A stretch of DNA of 42,184 nt from Balneolaceae bacterium (GTDB lineage: Bacteria; Bacteroidota; Rhodothermia; Balneolales; Balneolaceae): positions 1 to 42,184 of the forward strand of contig VEMX01000020.1 of assembly GCA_009711805.1 (NCBI GenBank), given 5' to 3'. Positions 1-7,779 of the stretch are shown here, piece by piece. Within the stretch, counting starts at the first letter, position 1. Every line of letters begins with the position of its first letter. The translations under genes were made by a program, and so were the position numbers. A model generated the notes under the pieces. It searched no databases, had not been told where the DNA came from, and saw only the letters and a list, made by a program, of their open reading frames with translations.

Positions 1-3
1 GGC

Positions 4-108
4 GAAATTTCCCCGTACGCTGCGTTCAAGTGAAAATTGGGGTACTCAGGGTACCACAGTACCCTTCCGTTCCCATTTCCACTTCGCCTTGCGTACGATT
101 AAATTTCT
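4..108. repeat. Imperfect long palindrome, about 105 bp
   Basis: The left arm starts GAAATTTCCCCGTACGC and the right arm ends GCGTACGATTAAATTTC, which are near-complements. Further in, AAGTGAAAATTGGGG pairs with CCCATTTCCACTT, and GGTACT with AGTACC near the centre. The whole could fold into one long interrupted hairpin. No coding potential is seen. It may be an intergenic palindromic repeat or a MITE remnant; a single copy in the window does not decide this. Confidence 0.55.
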
Positions 109-154
109 TGGTGAATAATCCGGGTTAAAGGGAAAAATTAATAAAAGCCTTCAT

Positions 155-287
155 CTGCGAGGGAGGGTGAGCCCAGCGAAGCAGACCGCGGCAGTCTCCT
201 TGTCTGTGGCAACTGATGTGGTCAGCGTTGGTATGTATCCCAAGCACATTTCAGGAGATCGCCGCATCGATGGAGGGCCGGGCCTTA
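155..287. repeat. Intergenic palindromic repeat with CCGCGGCAGTCTCC-type arms
   Basis: The left arm (155-199, TGCGAGGGAGG...CGCGGCAGTCTCC) and right arm (254-287, GGAGATCGCCGCATCGATGG) are imperfect inverted copies around a spacer of about 54 bp. The wording resembles the dispersed palindromes of the type TGCGAGGAGCGAAGCGACGCGGCAATCTCC known from many bacterial genomes; this likeness is from memory. The rest of 1-440 shows no gene I can support. Genes hisA, hisF and hisI, which often follow hisH, are not here. Confidence 0.5.
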
Positions 288-440
288 CTCAAATCCAGTC
301 TCTCTCAGGGAAAGGGAAGGATATATGAAGATTCCGGCCAAATATTCCTTGGTAAATACAGAATGACATCATTATTAACGTTAATACATTCACATATACA
401 ACCGCAAGAATCTAAACATATCCCAGAGCTGTCAGTTCAA

Positions 441-1034
441 CTACCCATACACCATATCCAGGAAGTTCTGCAAGATCATAGAACCTACTTCGCCGGATTT
501 CTCTGGATGAAACTGCATCCCCACATAATTATCTTTGGCTACCACGGCAGAAAAATCGTTGATATAGCCGCAAGCAGCCAGCGTGTGTTCACTAACCGGG
601 GCATAAAAACTATGCACAAAATACAGGTAGTAATTGGGATCAAGGTTTTTTAATACGGGGTGATTTCCTTTCTGCTGAATTGTATTCCAGCCCATATGCG
701 GTACCTTGGCCTGAGATTCATCAAATTTTTTGAGGGTACCTGGAATTACTCCCAGGCCCACCGTCTCTCCTTCCGAGGATGATTCATACAGCAGCTGCAT
801 ACCCACACAAATACCCAAAACAGGTTTACGGGTATTTTTAAGCCATTGATCAATTTGCTTTTCCTTCAGAGAGTTCATTGCAGTCCGGGCATGTCCTACT
901 CCCGGAAATATTACGGCATCTGCTTTATCCAGCTCACTGGCTTCTTCGGCAAAGAAAAAATCAGTATTCAACTTTTTTAATGCATTGGCAACGGATGCGG
1001 TATTCCCTGCTTTATACTTGATGATTGCAATCAT
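441..1034 (-). CDS. hisH: Imidazole glycerol phosphate synthase, glutamine amidotransferase subunit HisH
   Basis: HisH hydrolyses glutamine and passes ammonia to HisF, which converts PRFAR to imidazole glycerol phosphate and AICAR in histidine synthesis. The 197-residue protein has the class I amidotransferase fold. The oxyanion segment PGVGH lies at 44-48 and the nucleophile Cys76 in GICVGMQLL. The catalytic pair His176/Glu178 is in QFHPEKSG. Length is normal. The ATG lies 6 bp after the hisB stop, so the two are probably co-transcribed. It is the last gene of the cluster seen here; its partner hisF does not follow, and about 330 bp of repeat-containing sequence lie downstream instead. Confidence 0.96.
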   Translation of the reverse strand: MIAIIKYKAGNTASVANALKKLNTDFFFAEEASELDKADAVIFPGVGHARTAMNSLKEKQIDQWLKNTRKPVLGICVGMQLLYESSSEGETVGLGVIPGTLKKFDESQAKVPHMGWNTIQQKGNHPVLKNLDPNYYLYFVHSFYAPVSEHTLAACGYINDFSAVVAKDNYVGMQFHPEKSGEVGSMILQNFLDMVYG

Positions 1035-1040
1035 AACTAT

Positions 1041-1925
1041 CTACAGCGTCCCTTTTGAGCTTGGTATAAGATTCTTGATGCGCCCGTTTTGTTCTATAGC
1101 CGCCTTTAAAGCCCGGGCAAATCCCTTAAAGCATGCCTCAATTTGATGGTGATCATTTTCACCAGCAAAGCTAAGATGAATCGTTGCCTGCAGGTTCATA
1201 GCCAGACTATAAAAAAAGTGTTTTACCATTTCGGTAGGCATATCACCCACATATTCCCGTTTAAACTCTCCTTCAAAAACCAGGTAGGGACGCCCCGATA
1301 AATCCAAAGCCACCGTACTCTGCGCTTCATCCATAGGTAACACAAAACCATAGCGTTCAATCCCCTTTTTATTTCCCAATGCTTTTGAAATTACTTCCCC
1401 AAGAGCAATGGCAACATCTTCGATGGTGTGATGTTCATCTACTTCCAGGTCTCCATCACACTTCAATTCCATATCGATGAGTCCGTGACGGGAAATTTGT
1501 TCCAGCATATGGTCGAAAAAATTGAGCCCGGTTTGTATTTCTGATTGTCCGGTACCATCCAGGTTTATAGTAATACTGATATCCGTTTCGCTGGTTGTTC
1601 GTTCCAGGCTTGCCCTTCTGGCCTGGGTAGTGAGGAAGCTAACCACCACCTCCCAGCCTCCGGATAGCACCTGCTCTTTCTCCTTTGTCAACAATTTTAA
1701 CTGATTGCCATCCGAATCTATATAAAAATCGGGGCGTTTCTCATTGGTATCATAGCCGATGCCTTCCTGTTCAAGTAATCGGGCTTGTTCCCGGCCAAAG
1801 CCTTCTCCCTCTATACTCAGGGAATGCCCCGCATCAACAATCTTTTTGAGTGAGGTAATTGTTTTTTCCCGAAATATAAAACCGGCATCATCCTGTAAGG
1901 CTGATTGTGTTATATAAATAATCAT
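1041..1925 (-). CDS. hisB: Imidazoleglycerol-phosphate dehydratase HisB with a degenerate N-terminal domain
   Basis: The C-terminal part (about 108-294) is a complete dehydratase: FFDHM (136-140), DEHHTIED (163-170) and DHHQIE near 258-263 carry the metal-binding histidines, and the end SSKGTL is typical. The first ~105 residues are extra relative to monofunctional HisB. They sit where bifunctional HisB has its HAD histidinol-phosphate phosphatase, and a stretch around 24-60 (helix, DAGHSLSIEG, LLEQEGIGYD) loosely resembles that fold. The nucleophile motif DxDGT and the zinc-binding cysteines are absent, so phosphatase activity is not expected. Dehydratase function is secure; the HAD origin of the N-terminus is inference. 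Confidence 0.95.
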   Translation of the reverse strand: MIIYITQSALQDDAGFIFREKTITSLKKIVDAGHSLSIEGEGFGREQARLLEQEGIGYDTNEKRPDFYIDSDGNQLKLLTKEKEQVLSGGWEVVVSFLTTQARRASLERTTSETDISITINLDGTGQSEIQTGLNFFDHMLEQISRHGLIDMELKCDGDLEVDEHHTIEDVAIALGEVISKALGNKKGIERYGFVLPMDEAQSTVALDLSGRPYLVFEGEFKREYVGDMPTEMVKHFFYSLAMNLQATIHLSFAGENDHHQIEACFKGFARALKAAIEQNGRIKNLIPSSKGTL

Positions 1926-2012
1926 AGCGATCTGTTTATAAATTTTTTGTGATACTTTTTTAAGTCAGGTGCTCAACCATTAGATTTAAACAGTGAACAA
2001 ATTTTTCTTTTT

Positions 2013-2420
2013 ATGAACTCAAAATTCAAACTCCTGAGCTGGGTACTTCGAATTACTTCAGCCATTATTCTACTACAAACTTTATTCTTTAAATTCACCG
2101 GGGCTCCTGAAAGCATATATATCTTTGAAACTGTAGGTATGGAACCGTTTGGACGATATGCTTCCGGTATTGCTGAATTAGTTGCATCCATACTTTTTTT
2201 TGTACCGGGATTAACCTGGCTGGGCGCGTTCATTGGACTTGGAGTCATGAGTGGAGCCATTATAAGCCACCTTACCGTTTTGGGAATTGAAGTACAGGAA
2301 GATGGAGGGGTGCTCTTTGTCATGGCCATCATTGTATTTATCTGCTGTGCTATACTTCTTTTTATGTATCGCAAAGACATTCCCATAATTGGGTCCCGGT
2401 TTAATGATGTTGATTCCTGA
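2013..2420 (+). CDS. DoxX-like small integral membrane protein
   Basis: This 135-residue protein has about four hydrophobic segments (roughly 8-27, 50-68, 70-90 and 98-119) and the DoxX-type pattern of a short amphipathic loop (FKFTGAPESIYIFETVGMEPFGRYASGIAEL) between the first two. DoxX-like proteins are inner-membrane proteins of mostly unclear role, some linked to quinone or redox metabolism. It lies on the opposite strand inside the his cluster and ends 4 bp from the hisC stop, so it is convergent with hisC. It therefore splits hisGDC from hisBH. Function here is unknown; the family call is fairly sure. Confidence 0.75.
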   Translation: MNSKFKLLSWVLRITSAIILLQTLFFKFTGAPESIYIFETVGMEPFGRYASGIAELVASILFFVPGLTWLGAFIGLGVMSGAIISHLTVLGIEVQEDGGVLFVMAIIVFICCAILLFMYRKDIPIIGSRFNDVDS

Positions 2421-2424
2421 TACT

Positions 2425-3489
2425 TCACAATTCTGAAATTACCCGTTCGAGTGCTTTAAAAAAGCGTTCATTTTCAGGTGGAGTACCCACACTTACTCTC
2501 AAACAGTTTTCGCAAAGAGGTTCATTTCCCCGGTAGCGGATTATAACTCCCTTTTGGGCTAATGCCTCATACACATCCGGTGCACCTTCAATTTTAAAAA
2601 GTACAAAATTGGCATCAGAAGGATACACTTTCTGGATATAAGTCAGGGAATTTAACTTCCGAATCAACTTTTTTCTTTCTGCCAGCATAGCATTAATATT
2701 CCGATATACAATATTCAGTTTCGAAAAAGCTGCTATAGCAGTCTGGGATGTCAGCTTATTTACATTATAAGGAGCCTTCACCTTCAACATATAGCTGATA
2801 ATTGCTTTATTTGCGATGGCCATTCCAAGCCTGATTCCTGCCAACCCAAACGATTTCGACATTGTCTGCAACACTACAAGGTTCGGATATTCGTCTATTT
2901 TTGAAGCCATGCTTTGCTGTTCGCTAAAATCAATATAAGCTTCATCTACAACTACGATTCCTTTAAATCTCCGGGCTACCGTACAAATATCCTCTGCCCG
3001 TATGTTATTGGATGTTGGATTATTGGGCGAGCATATAAATATGATTTTGGTGTCTGGCTGTACTGTATTCAAAATACTCTCAGGCTGGAGCTGAAAATCT
3101 TCTGTCAACAAAACCTCATCATATCCCACATCATTTATAGCCGCAGAAACTTTATACATTCCATAGGTAGGCGGATTAATGAGGATACGGTCTTTGCCTG
3201 GCTTGCAAAATATCCTGAATAACAGGTCAATCGCTTCATCGCTTCCCGCACCTACAAATACCTGTTCGCTCTGCACTCCCCGGAATGCGGCAACCTTCGA
3301 CCGAAGCTCCTCTTGATACGGCATGGGATAGCGGTTCAGTTCTTGCTCGTCTGGATACGGAGCTCCAAAACTATTCTCGTTAGCATCAAGTAGTATCCCT
3401 GAATCGAAATCATCCCGTGCACTTCGGTAGGGTTTTAACGCCCGGATGTTATCCCGGACCAGTTCATCTATAGTTCGTTTTGTATTCAT
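2425..3489 (-). CDS. hisC: Histidinol-phosphate aminotransferase
   Basis: HisC is a PLP enzyme that moves the amino group of glutamate to imidazole acetol phosphate, giving histidinol phosphate. The 354-residue protein is a fold-type I aminotransferase. NENSFG (37-42) is the substrate region, SPNNPTS (154-160) and VDEAYIDF (181-188) hold PLP-contacting Asn and Asp/Tyr, and SKSFGLAGIR (211-220) has Schiff-base Lys212. The C-terminal RVSVGTPPEN segment carries the substrate carboxylate-binding Arg. Length is usual. The start lies 7 bp downstream of hisD, consistent with one transcript. Transcription continuing towards hisB would run antisense through the DoxX gene. Confidence 0.96.
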   Translation of the reverse strand: MNTKRTIDELVRDNIRALKPYRSARDDFDSGILLDANENSFGAPYPDEQELNRYPMPYQEELRSKVAAFRGVQSEQVFVGAGSDEAIDLLFRIFCKPGKDRILINPPTYGMYKVSAAINDVGYDEVLLTEDFQLQPESILNTVQPDTKIIFICSPNNPTSNNIRAEDICTVARRFKGIVVVDEAYIDFSEQQSMASKIDEYPNLVVLQTMSKSFGLAGIRLGMAIANKAIISYMLKVKAPYNVNKLTSQTAIAAFSKLNIVYRNINAMLAERKKLIRKLNSLTYIQKVYPSDANFVLFKIEGAPDVYEALAQKGVIIRYRGNEPLCENCLRVSVGTPPENERFFKALERVISEL

Positions 3490-3496
3490 TATTCTT

Positions 3497-4786
3497 TTAG
3501 TTGTTCAAATCGTTTAACCGGATAGTTACGGCATTTTTGTGGGCATCCAGTTCTTCCAGTTCTGCCAATTGTTCTACTACAGGCCCCAATTTCCTCAACC
3601 CATCTTCACTAATAGACTGCATGGTTATCGATTTTTGGAAAGCATCCAGGTTTACCCCGCTGTACATTTTGGCATATCCGTAAGTGGGTAATGTATGATT
3701 GGTTCCGGAAGCATAATCCCCGGCACTTTCGGGGGTATACTGTCCAAGGAAAACAGATCCTGCATTCATGATTTTATCACTGTATGACTCCGCATTCTCA
3801 ACATTCAGAATCAGGTGTTCCGGAGCGTACCGGTTAGAAAAACCGATACCTTCATCTATGTTTTGCACTCTAAGAGCATAGCTGTTATCCAGAGCCTGCC
3901 TGGCAATTTCTTTGCGGGGAAGGGCCTCTAACTGATCCTTCAATACCTGTTGCAGAGCTTCCATATCAAACTCTGAGGTAGCCACCAGCACCACCTGACT
4001 GTCAACTCCGTGTTCGGCCTGCGAGAGCAGATCTGCCGCTATATATTTGGGATTTGCTTGCCCATCAGCCACAATCAGCACTTCCGAGGGACCCGCTGGC
4101 ATGTCGATACTGATCTGTGCCTCGCTGTTTTGGAGTATCATTTTAGCTGCCGTCACATATTGATTCCCCGGCCCAAAAATCTTGTCTACCTTGGGAACCG
4201 ATTCCGTACCCATGGCCAGAGCTGCAATGGCCTGAGCTCCCCCGGCTTTCAGTATACAGTTGATGCCTGCCTTTTGGGCTATGTAGATGATTTCCGGGGC
4301 AACGGTGCCATCTTTGCGGGGAGGTGTGGCCAATACTTTAGTTGTGCATCCTGCTATCATAGCGGGTATGGCCAACATCATAGCAGTGGAAGGCAAAATA
4401 GCAGTACCTCCGGGCACATATAATCCCACCCTTTCTATAGGCCGGGATACTTTCATGCACCGAACCCCCGGCATGGTTTCCACCTCCACGGGAATCGGAA
4501 ATTGTGTTTTATGAAACCGGTAGATATTATCAAAAGCTGTATCAATAGCTTTTTTGATCTCTGCTTTAAGAGCCACTTCTATCTCTGTCGGATCAGCGAC
4601 TACCTCTTCCAGCTCCACTCCATCAAAACGGGCAGTATACGATTGCAGGGCTTTATCCCCCTCTTGCTTAACCGCCTCCAGGATGGGCTGAACCTGTTTA
4701 AATACAGAAACAAAGTCCATTTTGGGGCGCTTCAGCAGTTCTGCTATTTCTTCTTCCGGTAAAGTTGAATTATCAAAGGTTTTCAT
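3497..4786 (-). CDS. hisD: Histidinol dehydrogenase
   Basis: HisD is the zinc enzyme that oxidises L-histidinol to histidine in two NAD-dependent steps. The 429-residue protein is full length. [11 protein letters not shown] (205-215) and [11 protein letters not shown] (228-238) are family signatures. By family alignment the zinc ligands would be Gln256, His259, Asp357 and His416, and Glu323-His324 the catalytic acid/base pair; all are present. It starts 11 bp after the hisG stop and ends 7 bp before hisC, so hisG-hisD-hisC form a compact operon. Confidence 0.97.
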   Translation of the reverse strand: MKTFDNSTLPEEEIAELLKRPKMDFVSVFKQVQPILEAVKQEGDKALQSYTARFDGVELEEVVADPTEIEVALKAEIKKAIDTAFDNIYRFHKTQFPIPVEVETMPGVRCMKVSRPIERVGLYVPGGTAILPSTAMMLAIPAMIAGCTTKVLATPPRKDGTVAPEIIYIAQKAGINCILKAGGAQAIAALAMGTESVPKVDKIFGPGNQYVTAAKMILQNSEAQISIDMPAGPSEVLIVADGQANPKYIAADLLSQAEHGVDSQVVLVATSEFDMEALQQVLKDQLEALPRKEIARQALDNSYALRVQNIDEGIGFSNRYAPEHLILNVENAESYSDKIMNAGSVFLGQYTPESAGDYASGTNHTLPTYGYAKMYSGVNLDAFQKSITMQSISEDGLRKLGPVVEQLAELEELDAHKNAVTIRLNDLNN

Positions 4787-4797
4787 TGGTGGGTCAT

Positions 4798-5679
4798 CTA
4801 AAGTATCATACTTTCTATGGGTAACATCACAATATCGGATGCGCCTGTTGCTTTCAGTTCTTCCATCACTACCCAGAACTCATTTAGAGGAATTACGGTG
4901 TGTATAGCAACCATATCGTCTTCGGCCAGGGGAACAACGGTGGGACTCCTCATGGAAGGGATAATGGCTTTGATATCCTCAACTGCTGATTCCGGAGCAT
5001 TTAGCATAATATACCGACTTTTCTTTGCCTGCTGATATCCATCAATCCGCACCAGGAATTTCTCAATTAACTGTTTTTTGCCTGGCGACAATTCCATGTT
5101 GGTTTGAATAAGCTGGGTTTCGGATTCCAGGATGGTATCCAGTTCTTCCAGTCCATTGGCCCGGAGCGTTCCTCCTGTTGAAACCAAATCCACAATAGCA
5201 TCTGCAACTTCCAGTTGGGGAGCAATTTCAACCGCACCGGAAATACCTACAATTTTGATGTTTACCCCTTGTTCTTCAAAGAAACTACGGGTCAGGTTGG
5301 GGTAGCTCGTAGCCACTGTTTTACCGTCAAAATCCTGGGGTGTTTTGATGTTGCCATTTTTAGGAGCCGCCAGCGACAGCCTGCACTTTCCATAGTTAAG
5401 CCCGCGGAGTACTTTTACATCAGCGCGGGATTCGTAGGTTACATTGGCGCCAACAAAGCCCAAATCGCAAACTCCGTCCTGCACATATTCGGGAATATCA
5501 TCGTCCCGGAGCAGCAACAGTTCTACATCAAAATTGCGGGTTTTAACCATCAGGTTGCGTTTATAGTTGTCGAAATCGATGCCGATGCCTTGTAACAAGC
5601 TTACGGTTTTATCGGTCAGTCGTCCGCTTTTTTGAATAGCAATACGCAAAGAGGTAGAAGAATCTTTCGTTCGGTTCAT
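4798..5679 (-). CDS. hisG: ATP phosphoribosyltransferase, long form HisG
   Basis: HisG catalyses the first committed step of histidine synthesis, joining ATP and PRPP. The 293-residue protein is the long (hexameric) form: the catalytic part spans about 11-210, with the PRPP loop [10 protein letters not shown] at 163-172, and the ACT-like HisG_C regulatory domain spans about 217-293. The long form is inhibited by histidine through that domain and needs no HisZ; no hisZ is seen. It is the first gene of the operon. A 75-bp gap separates it from a His-rich leader peptide, so both feedback inhibition and transcriptional or translational attenuation are plausible. Confidence 0.96.
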   Translation of the reverse strand: MNRTKDSSTSLRIAIQKSGRLTDKTVSLLQGIGIDFDNYKRNLMVKTRNFDVELLLLRDDDIPEYVQDGVCDLGFVGANVTYESRADVKVLRGLNYGKCRLSLAAPKNGNIKTPQDFDGKTVATSYPNLTRSFFEEQGVNIKIVGISGAVEIAPQLEVADAIVDLVSTGGTLRANGLEELDTILESETQLIQTNMELSPGKKQLIEKFLVRIDGYQQAKKSRYIMLNAPESAVEDIKAIIPSMRSPTVVPLAEDDMVAIHTVIPLNEFWVVMEELKATGASDIVMLPIESMIL

Positions 5680-5860
5680 GATAAACAGTATGTAAAAAGG
5701 ATTAGTAAAGAGTGGTTAATGAAAAAAGTCGGGAGTACGGGTGTCAGTTAATATTTACTGCACACGATGATGTCCACGATGGGCGTGATGGACATCGATA
5801 TGATGATAATGAAAGGAGATATGTATCTGTGACTTTTTCACGGCAGAAAAGATAGGCATT
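5680..5860 (-). promoter_or_regulatory. Candidate his attenuator region
   Basis: This is the transcribed leader between the promoter region (5860-6004) and hisG. Two stems are visible. An 8-bp perfect stem (5789-5796 with 5769-5776, 12-nt loop) lies inside the His-codon run, so a ribosome stalled there would disrupt it. A second (5762-5765 plus 5757-5760 with 5741-5748, one-base bulge) spans the leader stop codon. A T run follows in the transcript near 5722-5727, but I cannot draw a convincing GC-rich stem directly before it, so the terminator arm is not shown. Confidence 0.5.
5755..5859 (-). CDS. Histidine-rich leader peptide (34 aa) upstream of hisG
   Basis: From the ATG at 5859 the frame reads MPIFSAVKK, then a stretch with nine His codons between residues 13 and 31 (IHI, FHYHH, VHHAH, GHH), ending VQ and TAA. 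An internal GTG at residue 7 would give a 28-residue version. Nine His in nineteen residues directly ahead of hisG is the hallmark of a his operon leader peptide, whose translation senses charged tRNA-His. It is not homologous in wording to the enteric leader, whose His codons are consecutive. The function is inferred from composition and position. Confidence 0.8.
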   Translation of the reverse strand: MPIFSAVKKSQIHISFHYHHIDVHHAHRGHHRVQ

Positions 5861-6004
5861 CTTTTTGGTAAGGAGCAAGTGCTCAATACGGATTTTATAA
5901 ATTGGTAATATTGGAGTGTTGTGGGGTAATTTTGATAATGATATAAAATTGGCTTTCTACCCCAACAATGGGCAGAAGGCCAAAATAATATACTACCCTT
6001 TTTA

Positions 6005-6439
6005 TCAGTTAAATACCTCTCCCGGTTGCCGGGGCGGTCTGTCATAATCCATATATGGGTAGTCCCACCGGGGGTGGGTGAGATAATCTCTCCACTTCCA
6101 CACTTTGAGTGGGTTAAACCGGAAGGTTCGGTATATGGTGGTATCCTGGGTACCGGGGTTTTCTTCCAGGTAATCATTAAAACTTCGATCCATTATTTCC
6201 AGGTCTCTTTTCCCTCTTATTTCCGTAAACTCAAAATTGTGATTTTCGGTGGTGTAATAATAGTGAGTTAATAACCCGTCTATTCCCAGATATATAGGTA
6301 GTACCGGCGAACTATTTAGAACTAAAATAATCACCAGGATGGTACCACCAAGCCATTTCCATTGTTTTTTGACAGCCAGGGTTACAATAGTTGACAGTAT
6401 AATTACCCAGGCCAAAATCATAAGTACTAAATACAACAT
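6005..6439 (-). CDS. Small membrane-anchored protein of unknown function
   Basis: The family is not recognised. The 144-residue protein has two hydrophobic helices (about 3-24 and 29-49), a short third hydrophobic patch (SPVLPIYLGI), then a polar, aromatic-rich tail of about 80 residues with RGKRDLEIMDR and WDYPYMDYDRPP. It starts 18 bp after the stop of the longer reading frame of the upstream gene (6458), so the two form a tight pair on the minus strand. The context is compatible with a partner or protective protein for the peptidase-like product, which is speculation. The his leader and promoter follow downstream. Confidence 0.6.
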   Translation of the reverse strand: MLYLVLMILAWVIILSTIVTLAVKKQWKWLGGTILVIILVLNSSPVLPIYLGIDGLLTHYYYTTENHNFEFTEIRGKRDLEIMDRSFNDYLEENPGTQDTTIYRTFRFNPLKVWKWRDYLTHPRWDYPYMDYDRPPRQPGEVFN

Positions 6440-6457
6440 ATCGGTTCTATTTTTTAG

Positions 6458-6658
6458 TTACACGTTCCGGTATCATTAGCTGGATTACCAGCTATGCGTT
6501 CAGCACCTATCCCCACCAAATCTTCTCCAAAATTACCGGGATTAACCCCTCCACCTCCCGGCCAATCTCCAATTGTTAATGGTATATTTACCCCGGCAGC
6601 ATTCGCAACATTCACCGCAAGATGTGTACAATTGTGATGGCTCAGATGATAGGTCGTT
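6458..6658 (-). other. Out-of-frame C-terminal extension of the peptidase-like gene
   Basis: Read in the frame reached by adding one G (or losing two) in the tract, this strand codes GTTYHLSHHNCTHLAVNVAN, then AAGVNIPLTIGDWPGGGG, VNPGNFGEDLVG and ends TGTCN-stop at 6458. The pattern YxLxxxNCTxxA...AGVxxP...NPGxxGEDL is what I expect after GHSFF in Cys/His peptidase-like domains. The gap between the two genes is therefore coding sequence, not spacer. The combined protein would be about 378 residues with Cys321 opposite His235. Confidence 0.7.
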
Positions 6659-7589
6659 CCCCCCCCCCCCCCCCGGCATTCCTGATAATATTCAATATAC
6701 CATTTAATTCATCCGGCATTACCATCACGTCAAGGGTAACATTAAAATTTTCATCGTCATCAATTCCAAGAACACCTGAGGACATTGGGTCAGTAATTGG
6801 ATTCACCATACGCTCATTAGGGTAATATCCTATTGTTCTCCTTATTGTTTTCCCACCCAAATTTTGTTTGATTGTAAAAAAAGAATGGCCTACATCAAAT
6901 CCATTATGGGGTTCATCAGTTCCAGGATCAGGCTGATCCGCATGAAGAGATACTATAGCATGTTGACCTGTATCAAAACACGCCAGGTGCTCATCTATAT
7001 CTTCAATTGGGTGATCCGGACTCGGAACTTCAGCCTGAAATAGCTTCTCCTCAATATCCCAATAACACTCATCAACATCATCAGGGCAATCCTGGTAGTT
7101 CCCGTCGCCGGCTGGGGCTGTGCCTCCGGTTCCACCAGAAGCCCCTCCTTCGCCTCCACCCCCTCCCTGAACAGGCGAGCACACGGTTTCATATTCTACT
7201 CCTACAAACTCGGTATCAAGATATTCAACTGTGTTACCACTAACCAGATACCAATCTTTATATATATAGGTTGGTATCTCTTGACAATCCACTCCTAATG
7301 CTTGCGAGCCATTTTTTATGGCTGTGAACGCTTCTTTACTAATTGTTTCCGGAATTCCGGAAAAAACACCTTGATCATATCTTTTCTTAAACACTTTTTC
7401 CCCGCCAGCGTTAAAAAGTATAATCAAGCCTGTATATTTGTCTAAATGATTCCAGCGTACTTGTTCTGTATCTCCCGCTTCTCTCTTTAAAAATTTCAAG
7501 ACATAAAACTCCGGGCTTCCACCTTGTTCAACAGCAACTATTTTATATACTTTCAGGCTGTTTTCTTGTCCCTTTTTATCCCTTGTCAC
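6642..7589 (-). CDS. Secreted-type protein with Gly-rich linker and truncated Cys/His peptidase-like domain
   Basis: As it stands, this reading frame gives 315 residues. The first ~135 residues are a beta-rich region of the kind common in Bacteroidota exported proteins, although no signal peptide is seen and the only start is a GTG just after a stop, so the 5' end may be lost. A Gly-rich linker (142-162) follows. The third part has GHSFFTI (His235) and a DUF4105/NlpC-P60-like flavour (IGYYPNER, SSGVLGIDDD). The frame then enters a homopolymer coding GGGGG and stops after ERPII. In another frame the domain continues to 6458 with an Asn-Cys motif. The domain call is from motif memory only. Confidence 0.6.
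   Translation of the reverse strand: MTRDKKGQENSLKVYKIVAVEQGGSPEFYVLKFLKREAGDTEQVRWNHLDKYTGLIILFNAGGEKVFKKRYDQGVFSGIPETISKEAFTAIKNGSQALGVDCQEIPTYIYKDWYLVSGNTVEYLDTEFVGVEYETVCSPVQGGGGGEGGASGGTGGTAPAGDGNYQDCPDDVDECYWDIEEKLFQAEVPSPDHPIEDIDEHLACFDTGQHAIVSLHADQPDPGTDEPHNGFDVGHSFFTIKQNLGGKTIRRTIGYYPNERMVNPITDPMSSGVLGIDDDENFNVTLDVMVMPDELNGILNIIRNAGGGGGERPII
6659..6674. repeat. C16 homopolymer tract inside a coding region (candidate phase-variation switch)
   Basis: Sixteen consecutive C on the plus strand (G16 in the coding strand) fall within a conserved-looking domain. With 16 the frame ends 5 codons later. With 14 or 17 it would run on for 68 residues. Long G/C tracts in coding regions are known slippage sites used for phase variation. 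Sequencing or assembly miscounting of the tract is the obvious alternative. Confidence 0.75.
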
Positions 7590-7779
7590 GGCACTTAACC
7601 CGAATTATTCACGAATGGATGCAAAATGGCGATCTATATACTTTTTATTTGTACTCGTTTAGCTGAAACAAGTACTCATCCGGAATATTCCAACTAATTT
7701 TAAACTTCTTATTAGCCTCTTTGCTACAACTGCTTTAACTTTAAGGCAACAATAACTTAAAAAACCATACAAGATTTAT

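Noticed and set aside
1-440. A structured RNA or tRNA gene
   Set aside because: The inverted repeats do not match a tRNA cloverleaf or a recognised RNA family, and their wording fits dispersed intergenic palindromes better.
5860-6177. Longer minus-strand frame that contains the His-rich leader
   Set aside because: Its upstream part overlaps the membrane-protein gene in another frame and looks non-coding. Only the last 34 codons have the leader character.
7645-7734. Minus-strand open stretch reading SSCSKEANKKF...IPDEYLFQLNEYK, resembling a lipoprotein start
   Set aside because: Only about 29 codons between stops, no start codon, and the lipobox-like text is interrupted upstream by two stops. 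It could be a decayed 5' end of the gene at 6642-7589, but it is too short to support.
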